From: Adiantum capillus-veneris
Taxonomy: Eukaryota > Streptophyta > Polypodiopsida > Polypodiales > Pteridaceae
Direction of reading: 5' to 3'
Length of the DNA: 64,000 bases
NCBI GenBank assembly: GCA_014529385.2
Contig: CM043945.1
Location: 99,051,463-99,115,462, forward strand
Of the stretch, positions 46,020 to 57,682 are shown piece after piece. Numbering within the stretch: the stretch's first letter is position 1; each line of letters starts with the position of its first letter. Position numbers and translations under genes: made by a program. Below the pieces are notes generated by a model that saw nothing but the letters and a program-made list of their open reading frames with translations, searched no databases and was not told the origin of the DNA.

Positions 46020-46097
46020 AGGCAATCCACACCCCAGGTCTTGAACCCGCAACCTCTCACTGCAGGCCATGTGCACTAACCACAATGCCCGCATGCG
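46020..46097 (-). repeat. Candidate tRNA-derived SINE or tRNA relic
   Basis: The minus strand reads GTGGTTAGTGCA (46083-46072), resembling a tRNA A box, and GGTTCAAGACC (46047-46037), resembling a B box, about 25 bp apart, with GGCCTGCA between. Spacing and order fit an RNA polymerase III promoter. It does not fold as a complete tRNA by eye, and no flanking duplication or poly-A tail is obvious, so a SINE head is only the best guess. Confidence 0.4.
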
Positions 46098-46401
46098 TTC
46101 GTTGAAATATAGGGGATTTGAGTATGTCATATTGTAAATGTGGGCCGATTAGTAAATTTGAGGCATTTTTGTAAATTTGGGCAGACTAGTAAATTCGGGG
46201 CAACTGTTGAATCTAACGGTCCACGATTGGCGCGCCCCGCGTTTTCCTCCTCCACCATCGATCCCATTTAAGCATGCCTGTGTGATATAATGATGAGGGT
46301 AGGACAAGAGTTTCTTTGGTACCCAATTATGCCTTCACATATTGGTAGTTAAGTGTAAGAAAGTATTTTTGGTCTACCTTTTAAGCCTTCATATATTTGT
46401 G

Positions 46402-46546
<145 letters not shown>

Positions 46547-46689
46547 TGTGTGTAGAGAGAGATAGAGAGAGTGCATGTGTTGAGAGAGAGAGAGGGTGTG
46601 TGTAGAGAGAGAGAGAGAGAAGAGATCGAGAGTGCATGTGAGAGAGAGTGTGTGCATAGAGAGAGGGGTAGAGAAAGATAAGTATTTTG

Positions 46690-49010
46690 TCTTTTTTTAG
46701 CACAGTGACGAAGCCAAACACATTAATGAAGCTTCTTCTAAAGATGGTGGAAACCAAAGAAGTGCAAGAAATTCCAAAATATACAATGGTAACATGGTGT
46801 TTGAGTTTCCACCGACCTCAAGGGATTCTATGGAACCTAAGTACGATCCACACCACTGGACCAAACCACAAACCTCAAACATTACATTTCCTGGAGTGTG
46901 TGGCAAAATCCGTTGTGTAGGTGCCCTAAAATTTCTCAATGAAAATTTTCCAAAATTAGCTAATTTTGGGAAGTCGAACACCATGCATTTGTAGCATGCT
47001 TAAATCACCATCTATGAGCGAGTTATGTGAGTATATGTGATTACTTCATATATTATGCCATGCCAAGGGATGAAAGCATGAGTAGATTGATGGTACATCA
47101 AGGGAATCACCAACATCGTATGAGGGATGGTACATCCAACTTACTAGTAAAACCAAAGAAATGGTTGCATAAGTCCTCATTGTAGATAGACATGCAGGTG
47201 AAAGAAAGGTACAAATGTGTGTGGCAAAGGAAATTGTGACAACAAGTTTGATGCAAGAAGGGGCTCTCACCATGTACTTGGAGAACATGAATTTATAAAT
47301 GTTACTGAAACAATGGGCCCCTTAGTGGAGGATAACTTGTGAGGATGATTACTTGTTGTTCTTGTTTGTGTATATTATTTTGAAGTAGCTAAATTTTGTA
47401 GTACAGGTTTGTAGCTCCGTGGCAACAACACGAAATGACCCAACAAAAGAGAACTTTGGTATAGATTCCCTATTGCAAATAAAAAGGGATTGAACATATG
47501 ATTTTTTTCACCAAAGCAGATTTTTTGGGCAAGGAGCAAAAGGGGAGCGGTAAATTGTGCTAAAAGTGTATCTGATTGGCCCCACCTCTAGATTGGATTG
47601 GGTCAATCGGATGAGATGTAGTGGAACTGAGATCTTCGGCACACTTGGGTACAATTTGATCACACTCACGGAGTGGTGGACTAGGTGACCATGGCATGCC
47701 ATGTATAGGATCCAAGGTTCAATTTTTTAGCAACATATATTTCAAGTTTGACGTATCTTATGAAACGACTATTAATATTTATATTGATATGAATTCTTAC
47801 GTTATAGCATGCAAAACTTTTTCACTATTGCAACTTGCAAGATGAAAGAGGAGGACATGGATGCGCAAATCTTTTTTTAAGAGTACATAAATGAAGTTAT
47901 GGAGGGGCATGGATGTGCAAAAGTAGCTTTCCATGGATTCATGGTCGACGAAGCTCAAACCAATTAGAATGTTGTTTGCGTTCTTCTCAATGGTAGGAAA
48001 GACAATGTTCTACAAGATCAAGAGTGATCTTGTCTTTTCATTGGAAGCAAAGCATGGTGATGCACACAACAAAGTACATTGTTTTTTCATCTCAAAAAAC
48101 TCACAAGGAAATGTGCAAAAAGTGGTGTTTAGCCCTATCTACAGAGATAGCAACATCAAAGGCTCATCTCCTTCGACAATGGTGGCGCAATGGACATTGC
48201 ATGGATAAGACCATCCTCACAATGGACTCTTGGTTGAGTTGGTGGGACGTGCATATTGCCCATTGGAGGAGCATCATGACAACAGTGGAGAGAGTAGTGA
48301 TGGATCAAACACTCCAAGAACAAACTTAGCTTAGAGTAAGCATGGGAATTGGCTCGCAACAAGCAAGGGAATAAAAAAAAACTCATTATATGATGCATGT
48401 ACTTCAGATATGGCTAATGTAATACTACAAAGCACAAAGGCAATTTCTTACTCTTGAGGTAAACATATTGGAAAGGGTCCTTCATTAGAGAGACTGAAGG
48501 AGAGAGTTTTCCCTAGTCCAGTACAAGTGATAAGAGTAGTCAATGAGGCTACATTTGGGACACCCATGTATAAAGATCGCACACCTCTTAGACAAAGAAA
48601 TCGTTCATCGACAGAAGCGAGGTCCATCAATTGTGATTAATGTTGAGGATGAATTCACGCATAGGCCAGAGTACAATGCAAAAACACACGACCATGCATT
48701 CCGTAGAAGGTCGAGGAAGATCAATTTCAAGGAGGATTTAGTGACTGGAGATGGGAGTGGGAAATCTAAAGACAATGCAAAGGTTTGTCTTTTGGAATGA
48801 AAGTTTAATGAAGCTATGCGGCAATTAGAAGAACTCCTCTCGATAGCCGTGTAACATGTAGTGGCATCCCTGGATTAATTTGTGACTCCTTTTTTGCCAT
48901 GTATTAACTCCGATGAAATTGGTTTGGATTATTTTGTTTTAAAAACCCTTCAATTTTTCTTGTTGTGAGTAATAATATTTATGTTAAATGATTCGGGTGT
49001 ATCATTGTCC

Positions 49011-49011
<1 letters not shown>
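46690..49011. other. Unassigned sequence
   Basis: About 2.3 kb. Plus-strand frames at 47933-48208, 48024-48329 and 48543-48800 overlap or follow one another and may be pieces of one decayed protein (for example KHGDAHNKVHCFFISKNSQG). I cannot name a family. Confidence 0.3.

Positions 49012-49096
<85 letters not shown>
49012..49096. repeat. (TG)n microsatellite
   Basis: About 85 bp of pure TG repeats. Confidence 0.98.
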
Positions 49097-49098
<2 letters not shown>

Positions 49099-50440
49099 CT
49101 GTTTTAACATAAATAATAAGACATAATTGAAATTTTACATTCAAAAGACAGCTAGCTCCAAAGAAAAGGAAATGATAAGTACAAAAACAACTCAATCTTA
49201 GAATTATCTTTGTACAATGTTTATATGAATGAAGCCTCATTCTAGTATACATATATCAGAAGTACTTCCCTTGCAGTAGGTGTATGTGTAATCATGTGTG
49301 GACAACTATTTTAAAGCCAAAAAAACCTTCCAAGATAAGATAGAGTCCTTACCTGCATCCATCCAAAAAAGACAACAGATATGTTAGCCTTGGATGTGTT
49401 CTACAGGTTTCAATGGATTATACCAGTTGTTATCCATGTCCATCTTACAACTTTTTTAAAACTTTCAAGCTTAGTCCAAAATATTTATATTTAAAAGGTG
49501 TTTTATTATCTCAAAGTTTATTTTATAGCATGAATACTATTCTAATTAGAAGGCCATAACCCCTTCTAATCCAAGTGACTCATCCCCCCATCATTCTTAT
49601 CAGTCTTTTTGTTCCTTTTAGTGAAGCTCCATATCCACTTGCTCTCTTTTTTTATTTTATTTTTAAAAATTAAGCCATAAAGTAAAGATGCCTAAAAAAA
49701 TTTTATTTCGTAGTTCAAGAATATCAAATGAGCTTTTGTTTTTTTTTTAGGACAAATATAGTTTACACCCATTAGGGTTTATAATATCCAACCTTCCCAA
49801 GTTTGTATGTCACTTACCTTAATTATACATCTCTGAGCAAACCAAGTGGTAGAGAATCATTACTGTAGCCGCGGTATCAAGCCAGACTGAATGCCAAATA
49901 ATGGAGTAAAAAGGAATAGATGCCTTTATGGGCTTTTTACCAACTACATCCGACCAAATGAATGCAAAAAATGTATAGTCTCACCTCATCAAAAAACAAC
50001 CAGTAACAAACAGGTCTAGCAACAGTATGTAGTCGCACCATCCCCCAAAAAGATCTCCAAATAGCTATAATCCAACAAAACCCGTATGCAGCTGGGCAAA
50101 AAACCCCAAATTTTCATTTAGCCAGTAATTCACACGGCCAATGTCAAGTTTAAAGAACACAACTAGTACCATTAGCAAGTCAAAAATCCAGTAAACACAC
50201 TGGGGTAAACCTCCCTTATCCCAAAAGATTTTCTTGAATAGTATGCACCTGCAGTTCGTCATATGATCATGCATAGATTTACAAAAGTATTGTACTGACA
50301 AGCTAGGCGGCAGCAATCCCTTATAATGTTTTCCCCAAAAAAATTAAACAAACCAATGAACAGTTAACGCAAAGCAGCCAAAAAACCAGAAGCGGGATCA
50401 TAGCCTTGCCCCAAGAGTGTTTAGACATTCAACCAATACC
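49097..50440. other. Unassigned AT-rich sequence
   Basis: No coding sequence or repeat recognised. Confidence 0.4.
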
Positions 50441-50446
50441 ACCTAA

Positions 50447-50630
50447 TGTCAAGCATAGCCAACTCACATAGTGGGCCTTACCAAGCCAAGCGATGAGGAA
50501 CAACATTCCTCAGTAGTGTCACTTACTGTCAAGCAAAGCCAACCACACAGTGGTCCTTAACAACCATCCGCCAATTTGTCATGTACTGCCAAGTATAGCC
50601 AACCCAAACATTGGGCCTTACCAGGCTTTA
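50447..50630. repeat. Diverged triplicate repeat
   Basis: TGTCAAGCATAGCCAACTCA (50447), TGTCAAGCAAAGCCAACCAC (50527) and TGCCAAGTATAGCCAACCCA (50587), each followed by a GTGGKCCTTA-like block; spacing 80 then 60 bp. Confidence 0.75.
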
Positions 50631-50837
50631 AGCGACAATGATTACCATAGCTTTTACATTATCCCAAGCAAAAAAAGAAACAAATGAAACCCTTAATATC
50701 AAGCTTAGTGGCCAACCTGTGTCGGTTGAGTTGCAAGCTCCATGTTTGGTGCAGCACTGATTAAACACACAGTCTTCACAGCTTACACAAGTAGAACACA
50801 CACAAGGATAAGTGAGGGGCAAAATACGCCCTCACCT

Positions 50838-51132
50838 TGTTAACCCTCACGGCTCACGAACACCCTATCACCTACAATAGATGTCGTATTATTTATTTGG
50901 TAGAGTCAGGGACCGAGCTTGTCGGTCCAATAGGAAAAGGGTAAGAGTGATCGCCAATGAGAAGCCCACTCTAACTGGAACATTCAAGGGTTAGTTGGCT
51001 AAGCATGGGCGCCCAAGTGTGAATGGGGCGAGCTCATATAAAAGTCACCTAAACCTAAAGATCATTCATTCTTTCATTTGTGCAATTGAAGAGTTCTCTT
51101 GCTCCATCTCAATCTACTTATTCTTCATCTCC

Positions 51133-51214
<82 letters not shown>

Positions 51215-51469
51215 ATGAGAGAGAGAGAGAGATCGAGCATTGCGACGATGGCACGACGACCGATGAAGCAGTTGAGAGCGGTGCAGCGGCGGCTCCTTCT
51301 TCTTCGCGGCGAGGAATCCTCCACGAAGGCGAGCGTAGGGTGGTGAGTGACACACCCTTGCTCTCTTGAGCTTACTAGATTAGTCTAGTTGTGTGCTTGG
51401 AGCCATTTGTGGCTTGCACACAGTGTATCGGCAAGTCCCTTGCATTGACACGTGCGATAGACGTGCACA
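50838..51469 (+). repeat. 5' LTR of element C (F family, about 632 bp)
   Basis: Starts TGTTAACCCTCACGG and ends GTGCACA, with a PBS four bases later. It aligns with 21313-21884 in order: ACCCTATCACCT, CGGTCCAATAGG, TATA box TATAAAAG (51037-51044), an 80-bp (TG)n run (51134-51213), a GA run, and GGCTCCTTCTTCTTCG. Copy F carries GTGTAT hexamers in place of the long pure TG run. Confidence 0.85.
51037..51044 (+). promoter_or_regulatory. TATA box of the C/F-family LTR
   Basis: TATAAAAG in the middle of the LTR, conserved at 21507-21514 in the other copy despite divergence around it. Its position fits the U3/R boundary promoter of an LTR element; the microsatellite lies about 90 bp downstream, so it would be in the transcript. 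Confidence 0.6.
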
Positions 51470-51473
51470 TTTT

Positions 51474-51492
51474 TGGCGCCACTACCGGGGAA
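51474..51492 (+). other. Primer-binding site (Asp tRNA type), element C
   Basis: TGGCGCCACTACCGGGGAA four bases after the LTR. It closely resembles the TGGCGCC...CCGGGGA site complementary to Asp tRNA and used by Athila-type plant Gypsy elements. Confidence 0.7.
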
Positions 51493-52005
51493 TGCCCTAC
51501 ATTAAGCTCGAGTATCACTTTTTGTGGTGCATTTTCGAATGTAGGAAAGGTAGAGAAGGAAGGTGTGTGTATTGAGAAGGAGTTTGTTTTGCTGTTATGT
51601 ATTGTTTTGTTAATAAGGTATTGAAGATACTGTGTTTTTTCTGTTCATAAGGTGTTTTCTCTGTGATAAGGTGTTAGGATTAAGGTAGTAGATCCATAAT
51701 GTTAGTTCTGTGTAAAGTATAGTAAGTAGTTTTGTTAGCTAATGAGTTGTTGTAGTAGTGTGTTAGTGTGTAACAATAGCTCTATTAGTTGTAAGTAGGT
51801 AGGTTAGAGGTGTGTGTGCTCGCGCGCACAGCGCGGCCGCGGCGACCTTATCCAAAAATATTTAAAATTAAAAAATTAAAAAATTATTTAAAAATTTTTA
51901 AAATTTTAAAGGTAGAACCGAGATCGGGAATATCCCCCAGACCCAAGCCCACGATCAAGCTCAGGCCTCAATCCCCCTTTAAAATTACGGATTTTAGCCT
52001 CACGC
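51493..52005 (+). other. Leader of element C, interrupted by element B
   Basis: No convincing frame. Contains a CpG-rich patch (51826-51848, CGCGCGCACAGCGCGGCCGC) and an A/T run with Dra-like TTTAAA motifs. It ends at 52005, where element B starts. Confidence 0.5.
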
Positions 52006-53147
52006 TGTCAGGAGTTTTTTGGAGCAAGGGATTGCGCATATGTACATACCCATGCATGGTGCATCAAATAAAGTATTGCCCATTTTCCTTAGCCAGGTGG
52101 TTACGTGGGGCCCACATGTGTACAGGTAGGACACCATGTACATAGTGCATCGATTTTCATCGTTACTAGTACCATTGTGTTTTTCTACAATAAAGAGGAG
52201 TTGGTAGCGCGTAAAACGTCTCGAGGAAGCTATCCGCGGGCCGACGACATGAGGTAAGCAGGTGCGTCAGATGGCATCGAGTGGCGTCAGGAGACCGAAC
52301 GGGGTCAATATTTGCACGTGGATGAATACGGACACAACGTGGGTGTTTTCTGGTGAGAGTTATGCAGAAAGGTCATCATTAGGACCACTTTTTGGGGCCA
52401 CTTCACGTGGTGGCGAGATGCATTATTGGAAAAAAGCTGAGTGCAAGGTGTGCGAATGATGCAAAAAGGTGACAACTATGCACTGCGAGGTCAGTTTTTG
52501 GCCTGTTCGGGGTTCGTTTGAGGTCATCTAAAAGGCCAAGGGTGCCCAACTAATAAAGCTAAGTGTGGGAACTGAAAAAACTGAGAGAAGACCAGAAAAA
52601 ACGTGGAGAAGAGAGGAGGAATAGCCGCAGGTGTGTTTTTGCTCATTTTGGAGCCTGTTTTGGCCGTAAACTGCTCATCCGAGGTCGGATTTGAGCACTT
52701 TGACATTGTAGACTGGGGTTTTGGGCCGTTCCGGACGCGATGGCGCTGTCCATTTTGCCAAATTCCTCACTCTTTTCCTGCTGTTTTTCTGTGTAAGTTT
52801 CTCCTATGAGCGAAGTTTCCGCTCTAGTTTGTGATTGTATCTGGTATCTTTTACCCATATTGTGTGAGCTGTTTGCCCCATTGGTGTTGGCCCAAGCTCA
52901 TTTGTATCTAAACATCAGAAATTCTCCTCTTTTGAGCTGAGTTTTTTGGGTGTGTGTGTGTGTGTGTGTGTCTGTGTGGAGTGGGCAAGTGGATAATCTC
53001 TCTCCTCTCACTCCAGAGGTGTGTTCCCTGTCTCGGCCAGGTGTGTTGTGTAAGCCGAGTGGTGCCCCATAGTGTGTGTGTGTATCTTCCCAAGAGTGTG
53101 TGTCGGGTCGTTATAGAGGCGCTGTGTGTGTTTTCATCCCGCTCACA
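52006..53147 (+). repeat. 5' LTR of element B (1142 bp)
   Basis: Starts TGTCAGGAGTTTTTTGGAGC and ends CCCGCTCACA. The visible differences from the 3' LTR are ATAGCC/ACAGCC (near 52622), GAGCTG/GTGCTG (near 52936) and TCGGGT/TCAGGT (near 53104). It contains AATAAAG near 52068 and a short GT tract near 52950. Confidence 0.95.
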
Positions 53148-53153
53148 TTCTTT

Positions 53154-53171
53154 TGGCGCCCCCACGGAGGA
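53154..53171 (+). other. Primer-binding site, element B
   Basis: TGGCGCCCCCACGGAGGA, six bases after the LTR. It starts like Asp-type sites but differs after TGGCGCC; tRNA identity not settled. Confidence 0.7.
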
Positions 53172-53184
53172 TCTTCTTCGAGTA

Positions 53185-53290
53185 CCTTCTGCTTCGAGCT
53201 TCGAGCTTCGAGCTTCGGGATTGCAGGTTACAGGTTGCAGGTTACAGGTTACAGGTTACAGGAACAGGGACAGGGACAGGTACAGGTAGC
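53185..53290 (+). repeat. Short tandem arrays in element B leader
   Basis: GCTTCGA units (53191-53217), then CAGGTTA/CAGGTTG units (53224-53262) and ACAGGG units to 53288. Copy A shows the same arrays with fewer and altered units (1870-1975). They lie just downstream of the PBS, in what would be the RNA leader. Confidence 0.85.
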
Positions 53291-54188
53291 TGGAGTACAG
53301 TGATGTCACTTGCAGTTGTTGTGGGCATGCATCACTTGGCGCCTATTTGAGCGCATTGTCTGTTGGATTGTACGTTACTTGTGGAAACTGCCATTGTACG
53401 CATTTGTGGAGCCATACTTGGTTGTATTTGGCAGTCCCAGCCATTTCTGAGACTTGGTCTGGAAGATAGTCATTTCTGAGACTTGACTATATGCGATTTG
53501 CAATTAGCCTTCGTGTGAGGGTCGATAGCGTGAGGTTTTTATTGAGCTGGGGGATTCTCAAATGTGGAGATCCTTTCGGTGATACAGGTAGCTGGAGCAC
53601 CCTTTTCGTGACCTCGCCATAGGCTATGTACTAGTGAGTCCTACTTGATGCTCGGGTTCTATTGTTGACAGTTTATGCATACATAGACAGTCTATATTTT
53701 GGGTTCCTACTGCTCTACTTCTGGGGAAACTCTGTCGAAATTTTCCCAAGTTATGATGGCTGGTTTTTTGGTATTTTGAGCCATTTATACTGTTATGCTG
53801 CTGAAATTTTGGCAAAATCAGAGGTTGAGTCAGGTGTGCCTTCTTGGGAGCTTCATGGTTGGCTTTAATGGATGATCAAAATGGCCCTCAGTTCACTCCT
53901 TTTCATTTAACGCAAAGAATTCAGATTAATGTTCATGTGTCCAGGAAGATCTTTTTCCAGCAGCGCATAGTCTTTATGTTTGGGCCAAGAAGATTGAGAG
54001 AGATCCTGGAATGTCCTTTGCCTGTTGTCATTCCGATGATCAACTATGAAAACTCATTTGATGTGCATGTGTTTGTCCTTATCTAAAGTTGAGCTCCATT
54101 GAAGTTTCTAGGGATTGGGAAGTGAAAAGTTTTGGGTTCTTGCACATGTGTTCGAAGGGGTTCTCAAAGCATCATAATTTGGGTAGCC
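53291..54188 (+). other. Leader between PBS and gag, element B
   Basis: About 900 bp, highly conserved with copy A. An open frame at 53844-54086 is shared by both copies but has no ATG at its start; conservation is no higher than in the surrounding leader, so I do not call it a gene. Confidence 0.6.
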
Positions 54189-56483
54189 ATGGCTTTCTCT
54201 TATCCCGAGTTTCATGGAAGAAGTGATGAAGATGTGGAAGAATTTTTGGAAAAGATGGAGGTTGCCTGCATTAGCAACCAGATTCATGACCCTACGCAAA
54301 TGTTACGCCTTCTCCAAATTTGTTTGAAGAGTGATGCACGAGCTTGGTCCAAAGCATTTGAAGAGGAGTTGCGTATGGCTGATCCACCTATAAGATTGAG
54401 TTGGGACAATCTAAGGCATGGATTGGAAGTGGAGTTTGTGAAGATAGAAGACCCTGACAAAGTGTGGCAAGAAGTACAGGCTTTGGTGCAAAAGGAAGGT
54501 GAGCCAGTAGATGCGTACATACGTAAGTTTTCATTGGCATGGGAGCGAATGTGCAAGGCTTTAGCACCACAGGTACCCCCGCCTGACATGATGAAGAAGG
54601 ACAGGTTCTTGGCTGGTCTTTGGGAGAATATACGTTGGAGAGTGGAGCTAAAGAAGCCTAGGACATATGAAGATGCACTAGAGGTAGCAAGGAACAAAGA
54701 GTGGAAGCTGAGGAAAATGAGCCAGTTAGGGGTGGAGTCTTTGCCAATGAGGTCTGAATTTCAGCCTATAGAGTCTTTACAAGGGCGCATGTCAGGGGTT
54801 CATCATGAACCAGTGGTTCCTGTTACTACTCAGGTTATGCCAGCAGTGGTCACTACAGCAGTGCAAGATGATGGCCTAAGGCAAGACATGAGGTAAGTGG
54901 TTGATCTGATGAAGAATCTCAGCCTAAACATGTTAGGTCAAGTGGGAAATAATCGAGGTCGAGGGCGGTTTGCAAATCAGCCAGGAGGTGAAGAAAGACC
55001 TAGGAATGGTGTTGGACAAAGTAATAGTAGGTTTTGGAGGCAGACGCCCACATGTTATAATTGTGGAGAGTTGGGTCACATCAGCCCGCAATGTGATAAG
55101 CCACCAAGGATGGGGGGAGACATGTATCCATTGCCAAGACAGGTGCTAACTAGATCAAATGATTATGGCATCGAAATTAAGGGAGACGAAGGAACCAGTG
55201 GACTGACCCAGGAGGAAAAAGGGAAGACAAAAGTGCTAAGTGTAGTCACCTTGGAGAAGGCATCAAAGCTAGAGGATACATTAGTGATGCCTATTGGGAA
55301 GAGGACCACAGAGGAAAAGGAAGGAAGAAGTGCCCCAGGTCCTAGTAAGAAGAAAGGAAAGAGCCATGAAGGCGAGGATGTCAAGGCCAAGAGGAAAAGG
55401 AGAGCTCGTCGAAAGTTTCATGTTTCAGATTTTCCACTAGGGGATGGGCAATTAAGCTATGACTTGAAGGAGGATCTGACGAGCAGGAAGGCAGATGTTA
55501 CTTTTGGGCAGCTTATAGAGATGGTGCCTAAGCTAAAGCGACAGTGGAAGAGGATGGTTAACCCAATGGAGAAAGAGCCAGAGAGAGGTTCAGTGAAGGT
55601 GTTGGCAATGGACGAGCTACCAGACATTTGTCCAATAGTAGATGTGTGGCATAAAAGGAAAAATTTGGGACAAGGTTATGTGGATGGCGGAGCCCAAATA
55701 TGCGTCATAACACACTCATGCGTTGAGAAGATGGGTCTCACAGTGGCTGGGGTGTCAGGTTTTCGGATCAGATTGGCAAACCATCAAAAAGTAAAATGCT
55801 TGGGTGTTGTAAAGAGCTTAGAAGTGGAGGCATATGATGCAAAGGCAGTGGTTGATTTTCATGTGATGCCAGCAGGGTTGGGAGCATATCCTATTATACT
55901 GGGCAGACCATGGTTACGTGCAGTGGGAGCTGTTCAAGATTGGCGACATGGTACGATTAGCCTCTATGGAAAGACAGGTACCAAGAAGCTTTATAATATG
56001 GACACAAGGAAACGATTAGAGGAGCTTTATGAAGATGAGGATGAGTCTAGTGATGAAGACTATTCCACAGTGACTGATGAGGACAGTGATAGTACGACCA
56101 GCAGTGATGAGGATGCTGATGTTTCATTTCTTTTTATGGACAAAGAAATCCAGGAGGATGGTTTAGTTGCATTTGCGAATGAGGATGAAAGTGAAGGGCC
56201 TTATGAAGTGATTGAAGGGCTAATGCAAACCAAGGTTGAGTTTTCAAAGAAGCAGGAATTGATGACACAAATGATCAGTGGAGACCTCTCAGCTATGGAG
56301 AAGGAGATATATTTGCACATGCAGGTTTATGCCAAAGTAATTGATGATTTTCTTGATGGGAGGTTGATAAATGGCATCTCTACAGGTTTTCCTTGGGAAC
56401 CAGGTGAAATTTTGATTAAGCTTTTGATGCAAGGAATGCCAAGTGTTTTTGTGTGGGATCCAGGTGGAATGAGCATCTACTAG
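54189..56483 (+). pseudogene. Gag-protease polyprotein, element B, with one in-frame TAA
   Basis: The ATG at 54189 (GCCATGGC context, same site as copy A) opens 764 codons with a single TAA at codon 236 (54894-54896); copy A has CAA there. Residues about 10-180 form a Retrotrans_gag-type capsid (LEKMEVACISNQ, RWRVELKKPRTYEDALEVAR). A CX2CX4HX4C zinc knuckle lies at about 289-302, then a Lys/Arg-rich linker. A retropepsin-like segment at about 497-590 has VDGGAQICVI, where Asp-Gly-Gly replaces Asp-Ser/Thr-Gly, and IILGRPWLRAVGAV. A very acidic tail (about 613-645) and a C-terminal stretch follow, ending VWDPGGMSIY. Gag would form particles and protease would mature them. No RT or integrase follows. 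With the TAA used as a stop, only the capsid part would be made. Confidence 0.9.
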
Positions 56484-56515
56484 TGTTGCTGCTGCTGAGC
56501 ATGAATGCTCTAGCA

Positions 56516-56536
56516 GGCTAGGGGGTGGGCAAATTA
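56516..56536 (+). other. Polypurine tract, element B
   Basis: GGCTAGGGGGTGGGCAAATT-type purine-rich run ending directly before the 3' LTR. Confidence 0.75.
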
Positions 56537-57678
56537 TGTCAGGAGTTTTTTGGAGCAAGGGATTGCGCATATGTACATACCCATGCATGGTGCATCAAAT
56601 AAAGTATTGCCCATTTTCCTTAGCCAGGTGGTTACGTGGGGCCCACATGTGTACAGGTAGGACACCATGTACATAGTGCATCGATTTTCATCGTTACTAG
56701 TACCATTGTGTTTTTCTACAATAAAGAGGAGTTGGTAGCGCGTAAAACGTCTCGAGGAAGCTATCCGCGGGCCGACGACATGAGGTAAGCAGGTGCGTCA
56801 GATGGCATCGAGTGGCGTCAGGAGACCGAACGGGGTCAATATTTGCACGTGGATGAATACGGACACAACGTGGGTGTTTTCTGGTGAGAGTTATGCAGAA
56901 AGGTCATCATTAGGACCACTTTTTGGGGCCACTTCACGTGGTGGCGAGATGCATTATTGGAAAAAAGCTGAGTGCAAGGTGTGCGAATGATGCAAAAAGG
57001 TGACAACTATGCACTGCGAGGTCAGTTTTTGGCCTGTTCGGGGTTCGTTTGAGGTCATCTAAAAGGCCAAGGGTGCCCAACTAATAAAGCTAAGTGTGGG
57101 AACTGAAAAAACTGAGAGAAGACCAGAAAAAACGTGGAGAAGAGAGGAGGAACAGCCGCAGGTGTGTTTTTGCTCATTTTGGAGCCTGTTTTGGCCGTAA
57201 ACTGCTCATCCGAGGTCGGATTTGAGCACTTTGACATTGTAGACTGGGGTTTTGGGCCGTTCCGGACGCGATGGCGCTGTCCATTTTGCCAAATTCCTCA
57301 CTCTTTTCCTGCTGTTTTTCTGTGTAAGTTTCTCCTATGAGCGAAGTTTCCGCTCTAGTTTGTGATTGTATCTGGTATCTTTTACCCATATTGTGTGAGC
57401 TGTTTGCCCCATTGGTGTTGGCCCAAGCTCATTTGTATCTAAACATCAGAAATTCTCCTCTTTTGTGCTGAGTTTTTTGGGTGTGTGTGTGTGTGTGTGT
57501 GTCTGTGTGGAGTGGGCAAGTGGATAATCTCTCTCCTCTCACTCCAGAGGTGTGTTCCCTGTCTCGGCCAGGTGTGTTGTGTAAGCCGAGTGGTGCCCCA
57601 TAGTGTGTGTGTGTATCTTCCCAAGAGTGTGTGTCAGGTCGTTATAGAGGCGCTGTGTGTGTTTTCATCCCGCTCACA
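56537..57678 (+). repeat. 3' LTR of element B (1142 bp)
   Basis: Same length and ends as the 5' LTR, with three visible mismatches; followed by ACGC of the target duplication. Confidence 0.95.
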
Positions 57679-57682
57679 ACGC

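Larger units (their letters stand above)
52006..57678 (+). mobile_element. Element B: complete gag-protease LTR retrotransposon without pol
   Basis: The unit has two 1142-bp LTRs (TGTCAGG ... GCTCACA), a primer-binding site, a leader of about 1 kb, one gag-protease reading frame, a polypurine tract and a flanking ACGC duplication (52002-52005 and 57679-57682). RT, RNase H and integrase are absent: the frame ends 53 bp before the 3' LTR. I count three mismatches between the LTRs, so it inserted recently. It would need RT and integrase from another element. Copy A (1-3137) belongs to the same family. Confidence 0.92.

Noticed and set aside
53844-54086. 80-codon frame conserved between elements A and B
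   Set aside because: It has no ATG at its start, and conservation is the same in the surrounding non-coding leader, so there is no sign of selection on protein.
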